From Tetzosporium hominis (GTDB taxonomy: Bacteria; Bacillota; Bacilli; Bacillales_A; Planococcaceae), in assembly GCF_002265435.1 (NCBI RefSeq), contig NZ_NOKQ01000220.1:1-64000 (forward strand): a stretch of 64,000 nucleotides of DNA, given 5' to 3'. The notes under the pieces are model-generated. The model was not told where the DNA came from and did not search any database. It saw only the letters and a list, made by a program, of their open reading frames with translations. Shown one piece after another: positions 8,392-16,230 of the stretch. Both the position numbers and the translations under genes were made by a program. Every line of letters begins with the position of its first letter. Within the stretch, counting starts at the first letter, position 1.

Positions 8392-8535
8392 TCGATAAAG
8401 AGTGTGCTTTGATAATGGAACAATCCCTGGGGTTATATTATAAATAAGTTACCTTTTTTTATGAAATCTTTCCTGGGAACTCTATTACAAAGTAGCTTTA
8501 AAAAATTTTGAGTACATCTGAAACATCTTTGAAAA
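8392..8535. other. AT-rich gene-free stretch
   Basis: No reading frame, repeat or RNA signal seen; visibly more AT-rich than the surrounding genes. Confidence 0.5.
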
Positions 8536-8573
8536 AAGACATAAACTATAAAAAACGATATAATGTATATACA
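8536..8573 (+). promoter_or_regulatory. promoter and palindromic operator of the toxin-antitoxin pair
   Basis: A -35-like AAGACA (8536-8541) is 17 bases from a consensus -10 TATAAT (8559-8564). The perfect palindrome TGTATATACA (8564-8573) overlaps the -10 edge and is the expected place for autorepression by the AbrB-type antitoxin. Confidence 0.6.
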
Positions 8574-8598
8574 GTTATAACGAAAGGAGGAGTTGTAA

Positions 8599-8853
8599 AT
8601 GACTTCAATTGAAAGGCGTATTACGCAGTTTGGTAATTCCTTGGGAGTTACACTTCCCTACAAAATGCTAGAAGATCTTGGAGTATCAAAGGGTGATGAT
8701 GTACAGATTGTCAAAGAAGGAAATCAATTGATTGTTAAAAAAGCTCCTAAGCGAGTAGATTTGCCTGAAGGTATTACAGAAGATTTCTTCCAATTTTTAG
8801 ATGAGGAAATGACTGCTCATGAAAAAGCTTTAAAAGGTTTAGTGAATCGATGA
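8599..8853 (+). CDS. AbrB/MazE-type antitoxin
   Basis: 84 residues. The N-terminal half is a swapped-hairpin AbrB/MazE DNA-binding domain (RRITQFGNSLGVTLPYKML, then GVSKGDDVQIV). The acidic C-terminal half (LPEGITEDFFQFLDEEMTAHEK) is the usual toxin-wrapping tail. SD AAAGGAGGAG sits 7 bases before the ATG. Its last codons overlap the Doc toxin gene by four bases, as is normal for coupled pairs. It should neutralise the toxin and repress the shared promoter. Confidence 0.9.
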   Translation: MTSIERRITQFGNSLGVTLPYKMLEDLGVSKGDDVQIVKEGNQLIVKKAPKRVDLPEGITEDFFQFLDEEMTAHEKALKGLVNR

Positions 8854-9239
8854 CAACAAAATTGACTATTCAAATGGCTATTTTATTAAATAAAAGGTTA
8901 ATTGACGAACATTCACCTGGCGAATTGATTGGTATTAAAGAGCATCAATTACTTGACTCTGCTTTGAATAGACCTTATCAAAGTGCATTTGGAGAAGATG
9001 CATACCCATCTATACATGAAAAAGCAGCTGCACTTTTGGAATCACTCGCTCAAAATCACTGCTTTCATAACGCAAATAAAAGAACGGCTATTTTAGCGAC
9101 AGCTGTATTTTATCGATTAAATGGGTATCAACTTCGATTTCCTGACCCCCAATTTGAGGAAGATTTTGTGGTCGATGTCGTATTACACAAATATGAATTT
9201 CAACAAATCGTTCAAACACTAGAACAACATACAAATTAA
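8850..9239 (+). CDS. doc: Doc-type toxin (Fic fold)
   Basis: 129 residues of the Doc family, with the catalytic motif HCFHNANKRTA at about residues 69-79 (HxFxxANKR). Phage P1 Doc phosphorylates EF-Tu and stops translation; the same reaction is likely but not shown here. The ATGA overlap with the antitoxin indicates translational coupling. The gene ends directly against the metQ terminator, so the pair is wedged between that terminator and its duplicate at 8291. Confidence 0.9.
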   Translation: MTTKLTIQMAILLNKRLIDEHSPGELIGIKEHQLLDSALNRPYQSAFGEDAYPSIHEKAAALLESLAQNHCFHNANKRTAILATAVFYRLNGYQLRFPDPQFEEDFVVDVVLHKYEFQQIVQTLEQHTN

Positions 9240-9240
9240 A

Positions 9241-9274
9241 AGCACCCAATCCATTTAACTGGATCTGGGTGCTT
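9241..9274 (-). terminator. metQ terminator
   Basis: Stem AGCACCCA..CC/GG..TGGGTGCT followed by T4 on the minus strand, just after metQ. On the plus strand it can also end toxin transcription. Confidence 0.75.
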
Positions 9275-9284
9275 CGTCATTCTA

Positions 9285-10109
9285 TTAAAATGCAGGGATA
9301 GCCGTCTCGTCGTAGTTCTCTTCTAAGAACTCACGAACCGCATCGCTTGTCATGACTTCCGCAAGCTTCTGGATCGCTGCGTCGTCTTTGTTGTCTTCGC
9401 GAGCTACAAGAGTGATAGCAAAGTCGTTTTCTGTACCTTCTGTAAGAAGGGCATCTGATTTTGGAGTCAATCCTAGTGGAGCTGCGTAAGCAGGAGTCAT
9501 CACTACTGCATCTGCATCGTCATACGTACGAGCTAGCATCAATAGGTCGACTTCTTCGAACACCAAGTTTTTCGGGTTTTCTGTGATGTCAGCTTGTGTG
9601 TAGTAGTTGTCTTGCTTTTCGCCAAGTGTGATCACACCGTGTTGTGCCAGTAGAGACAATGAACGGTCGATGTTCGAGATGTCGTTTGCGATGGTGGCTG
9701 TAGCGCCGTCCGGAAGTTCATCGATTGAACCGAACTCTTTTGAATAGACACCGTAGTTTGCGAAATAGATTGGTGTGATAGGAACCAAGTTCGCATCATT
9801 AGAGCGGTTAAACTCTTCCATGTACGGCACGTGTTGGAAGAAGTTGGCGTCCACTTCTTCAGCAGCAAGAGCAGCATTCGGTTGAACGTTGTCGCCAAGG
9901 ACCACGACTTCCAGTTCGATTCCTTCTTCCGCAAGTGTTGGTTTCACAAGTTCTAAGATTTCCGTCATTGGTGGGATTAAAGAAGCGACTTTTAGTGTCG
10001 TCGTTTCGTTCGCTTCTGGCGTTTCTTCAGTTGTAGCTGCGTCTTCTGAGTTGCCGCAAGCAGCAAGCATCAGGACAAGAGCAACGAGAATAGCAAGTAG
10101 TTTCTTCAT
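9285..10109 (-). CDS. metQ: methionine ABC transporter substrate-binding lipoprotein
   Basis: 274 residues with a lipoprotein signal (MKKLLAILVALVLMLAACG, Cys18) and the NlpA/MetQ domain: LKVASLIPPMTEIL, VDANFFQHVPYMEEFN, YSKEFGSIDELPDGATATIANDISN (shown in part) and YDDADAVVMTPAYA. It captures methionine outside the membrane and feeds MetP. The start ATG has an SD AGGAGG 7 bases before it. Last gene of the metNPQ operon. Confidence 0.93.
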   Translation of the reverse strand: MKKLLAILVALVLMLAACGNSEDAATTEETPEANETTTLKVASLIPPMTEILELVKPTLAEEGIELEVVVLGDNVQPNAALAAEEVDANFFQHVPYMEEFNRSNDANLVPITPIYFANYGVYSKEFGSIDELPDGATATIANDISNIDRSLSLLAQHGVITLGEKQDNYYTQADITENPKNLVFEEVDLLMLARTYDDADAVVMTPAYAAPLGLTPKSDALLTEGTENDFAITLVAREDNKDDAAIQKLAEVMTSDAVREFLEENYDETAIPAF

Positions 10110-10127
10110 AGTGGTTCCTCCTAATAA

Positions 10128-10790
10128 TTAGCGTTTGTCGAGCCATCTGGCGAGTGACATTCCAAAGAACTGGATGCTCTGCACCAAGATGACCATGATA
10201 ATGATCATGTAAGTCATGAGGTCGGTCTTGAACTGTTGGTAGCCGTAGCGAATCGCAAAGTCACCGATACCGCCGCCTCCGACGACTCCCATAATCGTAG
10301 AATACGAGATGAAGCTGATGATTGAAGTCGTCAAACCCATGATGAGGCTCGAGCGCGCTTCGACATATAAAAACTTTGTGATGATTTCACGGACGGATGC
10401 TCCCATAGAAACAGCAGCTTCCAAAACGCCGCGTGGGACATCAAGTAAAGACTGCTCCACAAGACGCGAGTAGTGAGCGATAGCGATGATAGCAAGCGGC
10501 ACTGTGGCGGCTGTTGTCCCGATCGCCGTACCAATAATCAGTCGTGTGAACGGAATTAAAAAAACAACTAGTAACAAAAACGGGAACGAACGCGTCACAT
10601 TCACTAAGAGGTTCAAAGTCGAGAAGACGAGCTGGTTTTCCAGGAGTTGTCCTTTCCGGCACAAGAACAGGAAAGTGCCCACGGGTAAGCCGATCAATAC
10701 AGCAAACAGGATGGAGACGCCAACCATATAAAAGGTCTCACCGATCGACTGAATGATTTCTCCTTGATACTGAACGAGAACATTAGGCAT
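10128..10790 (-). CDS. metP: methionine ABC transporter permease
   Basis: 220 residues with five to six transmembrane helices and the binding-protein-dependent permease EAA loop (LEAAVSMGASVREIITKFLY). Forms the membrane channel with MetN and MetQ. It overlaps the end of metN by eight bases, indicating tight coupling, and is followed by metQ after 18 bases. Confidence 0.93.
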   Translation of the reverse strand: MPNVLVQYQGEIIQSIGETFYMVGVSILFAVLIGLPVGTFLFLCRKGQLLENQLVFSTLNLLVNVTRSFPFLLLVVFLIPFTRLIIGTAIGTTAATVPLAIIAIAHYSRLVEQSLLDVPRGVLEAAVSMGASVREIITKFLYVEARSSLIMGLTTSIISFISYSTIMGVVGGGGIGDFAIRYGYQQFKTDLMTYMIIIMVILVQSIQFFGMSLARWLDKR

Positions 10791-11526
10791 CGGCAGTTCC
10801 CTCCTTCAACTGTTCAACGAAATAAGCAGAAGAGGTACCAGGTGACTGGATGCCTTGCGGTGTATGCGTAAGGGTATCATAGACACGACCTTGTTCAAGA
10901 ACGGTGACGTGCGTACAGATACTTTTGATGACCGCCATCTCGTGACTCACAATGACAATCGTGATGCCGAACCGCTCGTTGATATCTTGTAAGACGTGAA
11001 GTACTTCAGACGTCGTCTGCGGATCTAGAGAAGAGGTTGGTTCGTCGCATAGCAAGACACTTGGATTTGTCGCTAAAGCACGAGCAATCGCTACGCGTTG
11101 CTTCTGACCGCCACTGAGTTCGGCCGGGTACTTGAGAGCCATGTCTTCGAGGCCAACAAATCGTAAGCATTCTTCGACACGTTCAAATTGCTGTGCTTTT
11201 GGATAGCTTGCAAGTTCAAGTGCCACTCGCACATTGTCCCGTACCGTCTTATTCGCAACGAGATGAAAATGCTGAAAGATCATCCCTATGGATTTACGCG
11301 CTTTTCTCAAGTCGCGACCAGATAACTTAGTCAGGTCTCTATCGGCAATAAGGACAGTACCGCTATCTGGTCGCTCAAGCAGGTTCATCATACGAAGCAG
11401 AGTTGATTTTCCAGCACCGCTTGCTCCGATGATACCGTAGATAGCACCAGAAGGAATGGATAGGGATACGTCATCTATTGCTATAAAGGCACCGTAGCGC
11501 TTATGTAAGTGGTGAACATCAATCAT
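10783..11526 (-). CDS. metN: methionine ABC transporter ATPase, short form without NIL domain
   Basis: 247 residues: Walker A GASGAGKST (34-42), signature LSGGQ (137-141), Walker B LLCDEP (158-163), and the H-loop in IVSHEM. Typical MetN proteins are about 340 residues and end with a NIL/ACT-like domain that binds methionine and inhibits transport; that domain is missing here. The short tail is ordinary sequence, so this looks like a natural short version rather than a break. Transport would then lack this feedback. Placement with metP and metQ supports methionine or a related substrate. Confidence 0.88.
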   Translation of the reverse strand: MIDVHHLHKRYGAFIAIDDVSLSIPSGAIYGIIGASGAGKSTLLRMMNLLERPDSGTVLIADRDLTKLSGRDLRKARKSIGMIFQHFHLVANKTVRDNVRVALELASYPKAQQFERVEECLRFVGLEDMALKYPAELSGGQKQRVAIARALATNPSVLLCDEPTSSLDPQTTSEVLHVLQDINERFGITIVIVSHEMAVIKSICTHVTVLEQGRVYDTLTHTPQGIQSPGTSSAYFVEQLKEGTADA

Positions 11527-11574
11527 CTCACTAGCTCCTATTCATCCGTAGTTCAAGTGTACACAACGCCCCTA

Positions 11575-11603
11575 ATTATAGACTACGGCTTAATCCGTGT
11601 AAA
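11575..11603 (-). promoter_or_regulatory. sigma-A promoter of metNPQ
   Basis: On the minus strand TTTACA, 17-base spacer, TATAAT. The leader to the metN start is about 45 bases, too short for an S-box, so this transporter is not under a SAM-I riboswitch, unlike the operon at 59.8 kb. Confidence 0.7.
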
Positions 11604-11707
11604 ACAGTTGGATTATTGTCTGTCTATTTAGTGAATTCGCAACAAAGACTGGTCGAGAGCGACAAAATAGCGTATCATGGGAATAATAACCAGAAAAGGG
11701 CGATGCT

Positions 11708-12493
11708 ATGAATGGTTTACATCTTTTAGAGCGTCTGCTCTATCCTAACCGTATGAGTGACAGCAATAAAGTCTTAAAAGCTACACGGGAACGTGTCATC
11801 GTCATTACCGGGGCAACTTCTGGTATTGGAAATCAACTTGCCTTTGAACTCTCTGACTATCCTGTGACCTTGATTCTGACAGGGCGCAATGCAGAGGAAC
11901 TTCTTTCGTTTAAAGCGAAAAATGAGTGCGAAGATACAAGGATACATATACATGTTGCCGATCTACGTGATCCGGAGCAGCTCGAAGGATTTATAAGATT
12001 TCTCTCTGAGTTCACAGACGGCATCGATTATTTCATAAACAATGCCGGTCTTTCGATACATCGTCCTGTCTTAAGCTCATTAGACCGGGCCCACGACTTT
12101 GAACGGACTATGGCTATCAATTACTTTGCTCCAGTTAAGATTTTATTGCGAATCATACCGCTACTCATCAAACGGCAGGGGCATATCATCAATGTGTCGA
12201 CAATCAATGTCTTATTGTCACCTATGAAACACTGGGCAGCGTACCAAGCCTCAAAAGCCGCATTTGACACATGGCTGCGTTCTGCGACTCCAGAATTGAA
12301 AGAGCAAGGAGTTAGCGTTTCAACCATTTACTTATCGCTGGTCCGGACACCTATGATCAAGCCGACAAAGGCGTATGCGAAGATGCCTGCTATGTCCACT
12401 GAGCAAGCAGCACGAGAAATTTTACGGTTGATGTATACACGTAAACGACTGGTCACTCCGTGGTGGTTGTTTTGGAAAGGAGGAATTCGATGA
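11708..12493 (+). CDS. short-chain dehydrogenase/reductase
   Basis: 261 residues with the classical SDR pattern: cofactor motif TGATSGIG (about 34-41), NNAG (about 111-114), catalytic Ser in NVSTIN and Tyr-xxx-Lys in YQASK. Uses NAD(P)H on an unknown carbonyl or alcohol. The last four bases overlap the ATG of the acyl-AMP ligase, so the two are translated together. The C-terminus has a hydrophobic WWLFW patch that may touch the membrane. Confidence 0.88.
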   Translation: MNGLHLLERLLYPNRMSDSNKVLKATRERVIVITGATSGIGNQLAFELSDYPVTLILTGRNAEELLSFKAKNECEDTRIHIHVADLRDPEQLEGFIRFLSEFTDGIDYFINNAGLSIHRPVLSSLDRAHDFERTMAINYFAPVKILLRIIPLLIKRQGHIINVSTINVLLSPMKHWAAYQASKAAFDTWLRSATPELKEQGVSVSTIYLSLVRTPMIKPTKAYAKMPAMSTEQAAREILRLMYTRKRLVTPWWLFWKGGIR

Positions 12494-14013
12494 CAGGTTG
12501 GACATTACTCCGCGTATTGAAGTCTTTAAAGTTGTTTAGTCCTGTACATCTGTTCCATTTGTTTTGTTCTTGGGTTCAACACGGCTCAAATTTGATGATG
12601 TTGCTGTCTTTTACGGCGTCTAGAAACCCGGAATCGAAGATGCTAGAAGTGGACGGAGAAGTGCGCACGTATCAGCAGATGTCGAGAGAAGTAATGACCT
12701 TGGCCAAACAGCTATCGGAACACTATCAAATCTCAAATCAGTCACGCGTTGCACTTGTTAGTGCGACAGATATCCGAGGAATTCAGTCTTTGTTTGCTCT
12801 ATCACGACTCGGAGCCACGGTTCATTTGATCAATCCGGAACTTAGTATCTCACAATTAGAAGAGGCGCTTCAAAACGGTTCATTTGATCTGGTGATTTGG
12901 GGACGGGAGCATGATCTGCCTCAAGGTGTCGCGTGTTTAGAACTAGACGATATCTATGAACTGATTCAAGAAACCGAGCAGTTACCAGATATGTCGCTTC
13001 GCCGGATGAGTTCCGGGCCGTTTGTTCTTGCTACAGGAGGGACAACAGGACCTTCAAAACTTGCTCCTCATCAACCAGCTGTTGGCCCCTATTTAAAGCC
13101 TTTACAGACAGTCATTACTTCTTTTCAGTTGCTTGATAAACGAGTGGCATTTATCGCTACACCTCTCTATCATGGATACGGATTGTCCTTGTTATTTGCC
13201 TTTCTAGCTATAGGGACACCAATGATCTTTACGAAAAAGTTCGAAGTGAAAAAAGCTGCGAAACTTATCGAAGAGCATCAAGTCGATTTTATGAATGCAG
13301 TACCTCTTATGGTCGACCGTTTAGTGAAGAACCATCCTGAGAAATTGAAATCATTGAAATGCATCGCATGCGGTGGTGCCGAGCTGCCTGCCCCTCTCAT
13401 TCGACAGGTACAGAAAAAGCTTGGTTTACTGTTATACAACTTATACGGTACGACGGAAACTGGTCTGAATGCTATTGCCACGCCCGAACAACTCGCGTGT
13501 CATCCTGCAACCATTGGAACTCCACTCGACGGCATGGTGTTAAAGGTACTCGATGATTCTGGTAAAGAAGTGAAGAGCGGGGAGCTAGGAGAGTTTCATA
13601 TAAGTGCGCAATGGTCGATGCAACAGAATGAAGCAGGGCTCATTCCAACGGGAGATGTCGGTTATCAAGATGACAAAGGCCTGTTCTACTTAACGGGTCG
13701 CGTCGATGACCGTATCGTTTCTGGTGGGGAAAACGTGTATCCCAATGATTTGGAGCGCTTGTTGATGGACCATTCTGAAGTAGAAGATGTCCTTGTTGTT
13801 CCTGTAGATGATTCTGAATTTGGCAAACGGCTCAACGTGTATGTGGAAACAGGAAATACAGAAATTCGACCGCAAGATTTGTCCGACTGGTTAGCCGCTC
13901 GCGCAGCTCGCTTTCAAATGCCAAAGGAGATTCATTTTGTAGACACCATTCCTTATACAATGCTCGGTAAAAAAGACCGCAAGCAATTTCTCTCTACTCA
14001 AAGCACTACCTGA
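12490..14013 (+). CDS. acyl-CoA synthetase / AMP-dependent ligase
   Basis: 507 residues from the ATG at 12490, chosen because AAAGGAGG lies 7 bases before it and it overlaps the SDR stop as ATGA. Carries the adenylate-forming motifs ATGGTTGPSK (P-loop), LYGTTETG (A5), and TGDVGYQD-KGLFYLTGRVDD (A7-A8), plus the C-terminal Lys in LGKKDRK. It activates a carboxylic acid, probably a fatty or aromatic acid, to an acyl-AMP/CoA. The substrate cannot be read from sequence alone. Works with the SDR and probably the downstream monooxygenase. Confidence 0.9.
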   Translation: MTGWTLLRVLKSLKLFSPVHLFHLFCSWVQHGSNLMMLLSFTASRNPESKMLEVDGEVRTYQQMSREVMTLAKQLSEHYQISNQSRVALVSATDIRGIQSLFALSRLGATVHLINPELSISQLEEALQNGSFDLVIWGREHDLPQGVACLELDDIYELIQETEQLPDMSLRRMSSGPFVLATGGTTGPSKLAPHQPAVGPYLKPLQTVITSFQLLDKRVAFIATPLYHGYGLSLLFAFLAIGTPMIFTKKFEVKKAAKLIEEHQVDFMNAVPLMVDRLVKNHPEKLKSLKCIACGGAELPAPLIRQVQKKLGLLLYNLYGTTETGLNAIATPEQLACHPATIGTPLDGMVLKVLDDSGKEVKSGELGEFHISAQWSMQQNEAGLIPTGDVGYQDDKGLFYLTGRVDDRIVSGGENVYPNDLERLLMDHSEVEDVLVVPVDDSEFGKRLNVYVETGNTEIRPQDLSDWLAARAARFQMPKEIHFVDTIPYTMLGKKDRKQFLSTQSTT

Positions 14014-14079
14014 GTTAACCCTGCAACTTTCGGGTACAATAAAGGTAATGAAAGTGATTGTGAGAGAGGAGCGGCGCAC

Positions 14080-15699
14080 ATGACGGAAGTGATAAAAACA
14101 GACGTGCTCATCATTGGAGCGGGGCCGGCTGGACTAATGGCAGCGAACGAGTTCCAAAAGAGAGGCGTCAATTATATCTGCTTAGAGAAACGTCCGGGTC
14201 CTACTCCACTTGCCAAAGCGCTCGGTATTCAAGCACGATCTGTCGAGCTATTGGAGTTTCTAGGGATCCATGAATTGTTTTTAAAGCGAGGCTATCCAGG
14301 GCCAGGAATGAAGATGCACCTGGCAGGAAGAGAGCCTTCCTATGTTGAGTTGCACCATATTAAAAGTAGGTATCCATACTTGTTTATCTTGCCTCAAAAC
14401 GAGATCGAAGAACTGTTCATCGCAAACTTGGCGGCTCAAGATGCGGAAGTGTATATGGAGCATGAAGTGGTCGACGTCAAACAGACAGACAACGGTGTAC
14501 TCGTGACGGCATTGCATCACGGAGTCGAGAAGCATTACTCAGCTAAGTATGCACTTGCTTGTGACGGAGCAAAGAGTCGCGTCCGGCAATTTTTAGATGT
14601 TCCGTTCGTCGGAGAAGATGAGGGCTACACGTTTTTCACGGCTGATGTGAAGATTCCGGGACTTAATGAAATCTTCATCAACATGCATTTGAACGACCGC
14701 GGAGCTGTCGCACTGTTTCCATATAAAGACGGAACATATCGAGTGGTCGGCATGGACCGAGCACGGCAAGGAAAAGACGCGCCGAAAGAAATGCCGCTAG
14801 AAGCGCTTCAAGAGAGCCTCGACCGCATTTTAGAAGTACCGTACCGCGTCGAGTTGCCGAAATGGATCAAGACATTCCAGACCGAACATCGCCAAGTGCC
14901 AGATTACCGAGTAGGAAATGTGTTCTTCTTAGGGGATGCAGCCCATGTCAACAATCCACTCGGCGGGCAAGGGATGAACTTGGGTCTGGAAGATGCATCG
15001 AACCTTTGTTGGAAAATAGATTTGGTATTAAAAGGCTATGCAAAAGATTCTTTCCTCGCAAGTTATCATGAAGAACGGTATCCGATCGCACAAGAGGTCA
15101 TCCGAGATACCACTTTAGAGCTGAAAGGGATTGAACAGACCGGATTTGTCGGGAAGTTACGAAACTGGTCAGGGAAAGCAGTGCTCAGTCAAGGTTGGGT
15201 CCAACCATTTGTGGCGAACTACTATTCGCATATCCACCATGAATACCATAAAGTAAAACGCAACAAAGCGTTTAAAGATAAACGTCTGTATCGGAAGGCC
15301 ATTCAGTCTGGTCAACGTGTGCCGGATCAGAAGCTGTTCTTTGAAGGAAAGTCGACGGCACGTCTCTATCCATTCGTCCAGAAGCACGAATTTGTCTGCT
15401 TGATCTATATTGATTGTTACGAACGAGAACTTATCGACTATGCGCATACTTTTAATAAGTTAGTAGAAGATGTCTACCCAGGTATGATGAAAGTATTTGT
15501 CGTGGCACGTGGCGGAACACTTGATTTAGAAGAAGAGGCGTTGCCGATCATCTATGACGTGCATCGTCACTTAGATATTGGTATCGGAATGGAAAAGGGA
15601 AGTACATTGATCCTTCGTCCAGACGGGCATGTGTTGTTCCATGATCTATCGATGGATGCCCAAACGATGATTGATAAGATTGGTGCTTATTTTCAGTGA
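14080..15699 (+). CDS. FAD-dependent aromatic-type monooxygenase
   Basis: 539 residues of the phenol hydroxylase/UbiH class: dinucleotide fold GAGPAGLMAA (about 13-22), DG-type motif CDGAKSRVRQ, and FAD-contact GDAAHVNNPLGGQGMN (about 286-301). The last 140 residues resemble the thioredoxin-like tail of phenol hydroxylases. Expected to use NAD(P)H and O2 to hydroxylate an aromatic or polyketide-like ring. Separated from the ligase gene by 66 bases that hold a possible weak promoter (TACAAT near 14036). SD GAGAGGAG is about 9 bases from the ATG. Confidence 0.88.
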   Translation: MTEVIKTDVLIIGAGPAGLMAANEFQKRGVNYICLEKRPGPTPLAKALGIQARSVELLEFLGIHELFLKRGYPGPGMKMHLAGREPSYVELHHIKSRYPYLFILPQNEIEELFIANLAAQDAEVYMEHEVVDVKQTDNGVLVTALHHGVEKHYSAKYALACDGAKSRVRQFLDVPFVGEDEGYTFFTADVKIPGLNEIFINMHLNDRGAVALFPYKDGTYRVVGMDRARQGKDAPKEMPLEALQESLDRILEVPYRVELPKWIKTFQTEHRQVPDYRVGNVFFLGDAAHVNNPLGGQGMNLGLEDASNLCWKIDLVLKGYAKDSFLASYHEERYPIAQEVIRDTTLELKGIEQTGFVGKLRNWSGKAVLSQGWVQPFVANYYSHIHHEYHKVKRNKAFKDKRLYRKAIQSGQRVPDQKLFFEGKSTARLYPFVQKHEFVCLIYIDCYERELIDYAHTFNKLVEDVYPGMMKVFVVARGGTLDLEEEALPIIYDVHRHLDIGIGMEKGSTLILRPDGHVLFHDLSMDAQTMIDKIGAYFQ

Positions 15700-15713
15700 G
15701 TGAGGGATTTTGA

Positions 15714-15890
15714 ATGAAGGATAAACAAGAGAAGCCGTTCAACGATGCAATGGAACATTTAAATAAAATGGAAGGATACCCAGTAAGCCGTGGCGGAAAG
15801 CTTCCGCTGCCAAACAAGGTGATTGGGTACTTCCTGCTTGCAGGAGTTCTTTTTCTAGTAGCAGCAATGCTCTTCAATCTAATCAACTAA
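15714..15890 (+). CDS. 58-residue membrane protein
   Basis: Starts 14 bases after the monooxygenase, SD GAGGG 7 bases before the ATG. The N-terminal 36 residues are polar (MKDKQEKPFNDAMEHLNKME), then one hydrophobic segment VIGYFLLAGVLFLVAAMLF spans the membrane. A terminator follows at once. It probably belongs to the same transcript. No family recognised. Confidence 0.7.
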   Translation: MKDKQEKPFNDAMEHLNKMEGYPVSRGGKLPLPNKVIGYFLLAGVLFLVAAMLFNLIN

Positions 15891-15895
15891 ATGTA

Positions 15896-15928
15896 AAAAG
15901 GGAAGCTCACTGGAGCCTCCCTTTTTTA
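15896..15928 (+). terminator. intrinsic terminator between convergent genes
   Basis: Stem AAGGGAaGCTC/GAGCcTCCCTT with a four-base loop and T6 on the plus strand, A-rich on the other side. Confidence 0.8.
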
Positions 15929-16093
15929 ATACCCTCGTTTTTCTAAGAAGTTGAATGACAGCATCGCAATAACCAAGACAATCGGAACTCCGACGAAAAA
16001 GTAGAGCCAAAAATTTTCTTTGAGTGGATCTGAATAATACGAAAATGCAATCATTAATACGAACAATACGACATATTTTATCGATTTTTTCAT
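15926..16093 (-). CDS. 55-residue membrane protein
   Basis: The frame extends upstream to 16171, but the ATG at 16093 has SD TTGGAG 8 bases before it, and the part above it has no SD. Two hydrophobic helices (YVVLFVLMIAF and YFFVGVPIVLVIAMLSF). Its second helix and layout resemble the 60-residue protein at 41899-42081. Function unknown. Confidence 0.65.
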   Translation of the reverse strand: MKKSIKYVVLFVLMIAFSYYSDPLKENFWLYFFVGVPIVLVIAMLSFNFLEKRGY

Positions 16094-16140
16094 TAGGAAT
16101 CTCCAAAAAAGTATGATATTTAGTGTATCAAAATTATCTG

Positions 16141-16158
16141 ATAAAAGGAAGTTTAGAT
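16141..16158. promoter_or_regulatory. inverted repeat near the phosphatase promoter
   Basis: GATTGTA-GTTG-TACAATC, a perfect 7-bp inverted repeat lying between the divergent 55-residue gene and the phosphatase gene. TTGTAC inside it is a possible -35 for a -10 TGATAA 17 bases on. Coordinates are approximate to a few bases. Confidence 0.4.
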
Positions 16159-16230
16159 TGTAGTTGTACAATCTTTGTCAAATCTGTGATAATAGAATTA
16201 GACAATTCTTGGATTTTGGAGGGATGACCT

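Noticed and set aside
11527-11707. S-box riboswitch before metNPQ
   Set aside because: None of the conserved S-box segments is present and the leader is too short.
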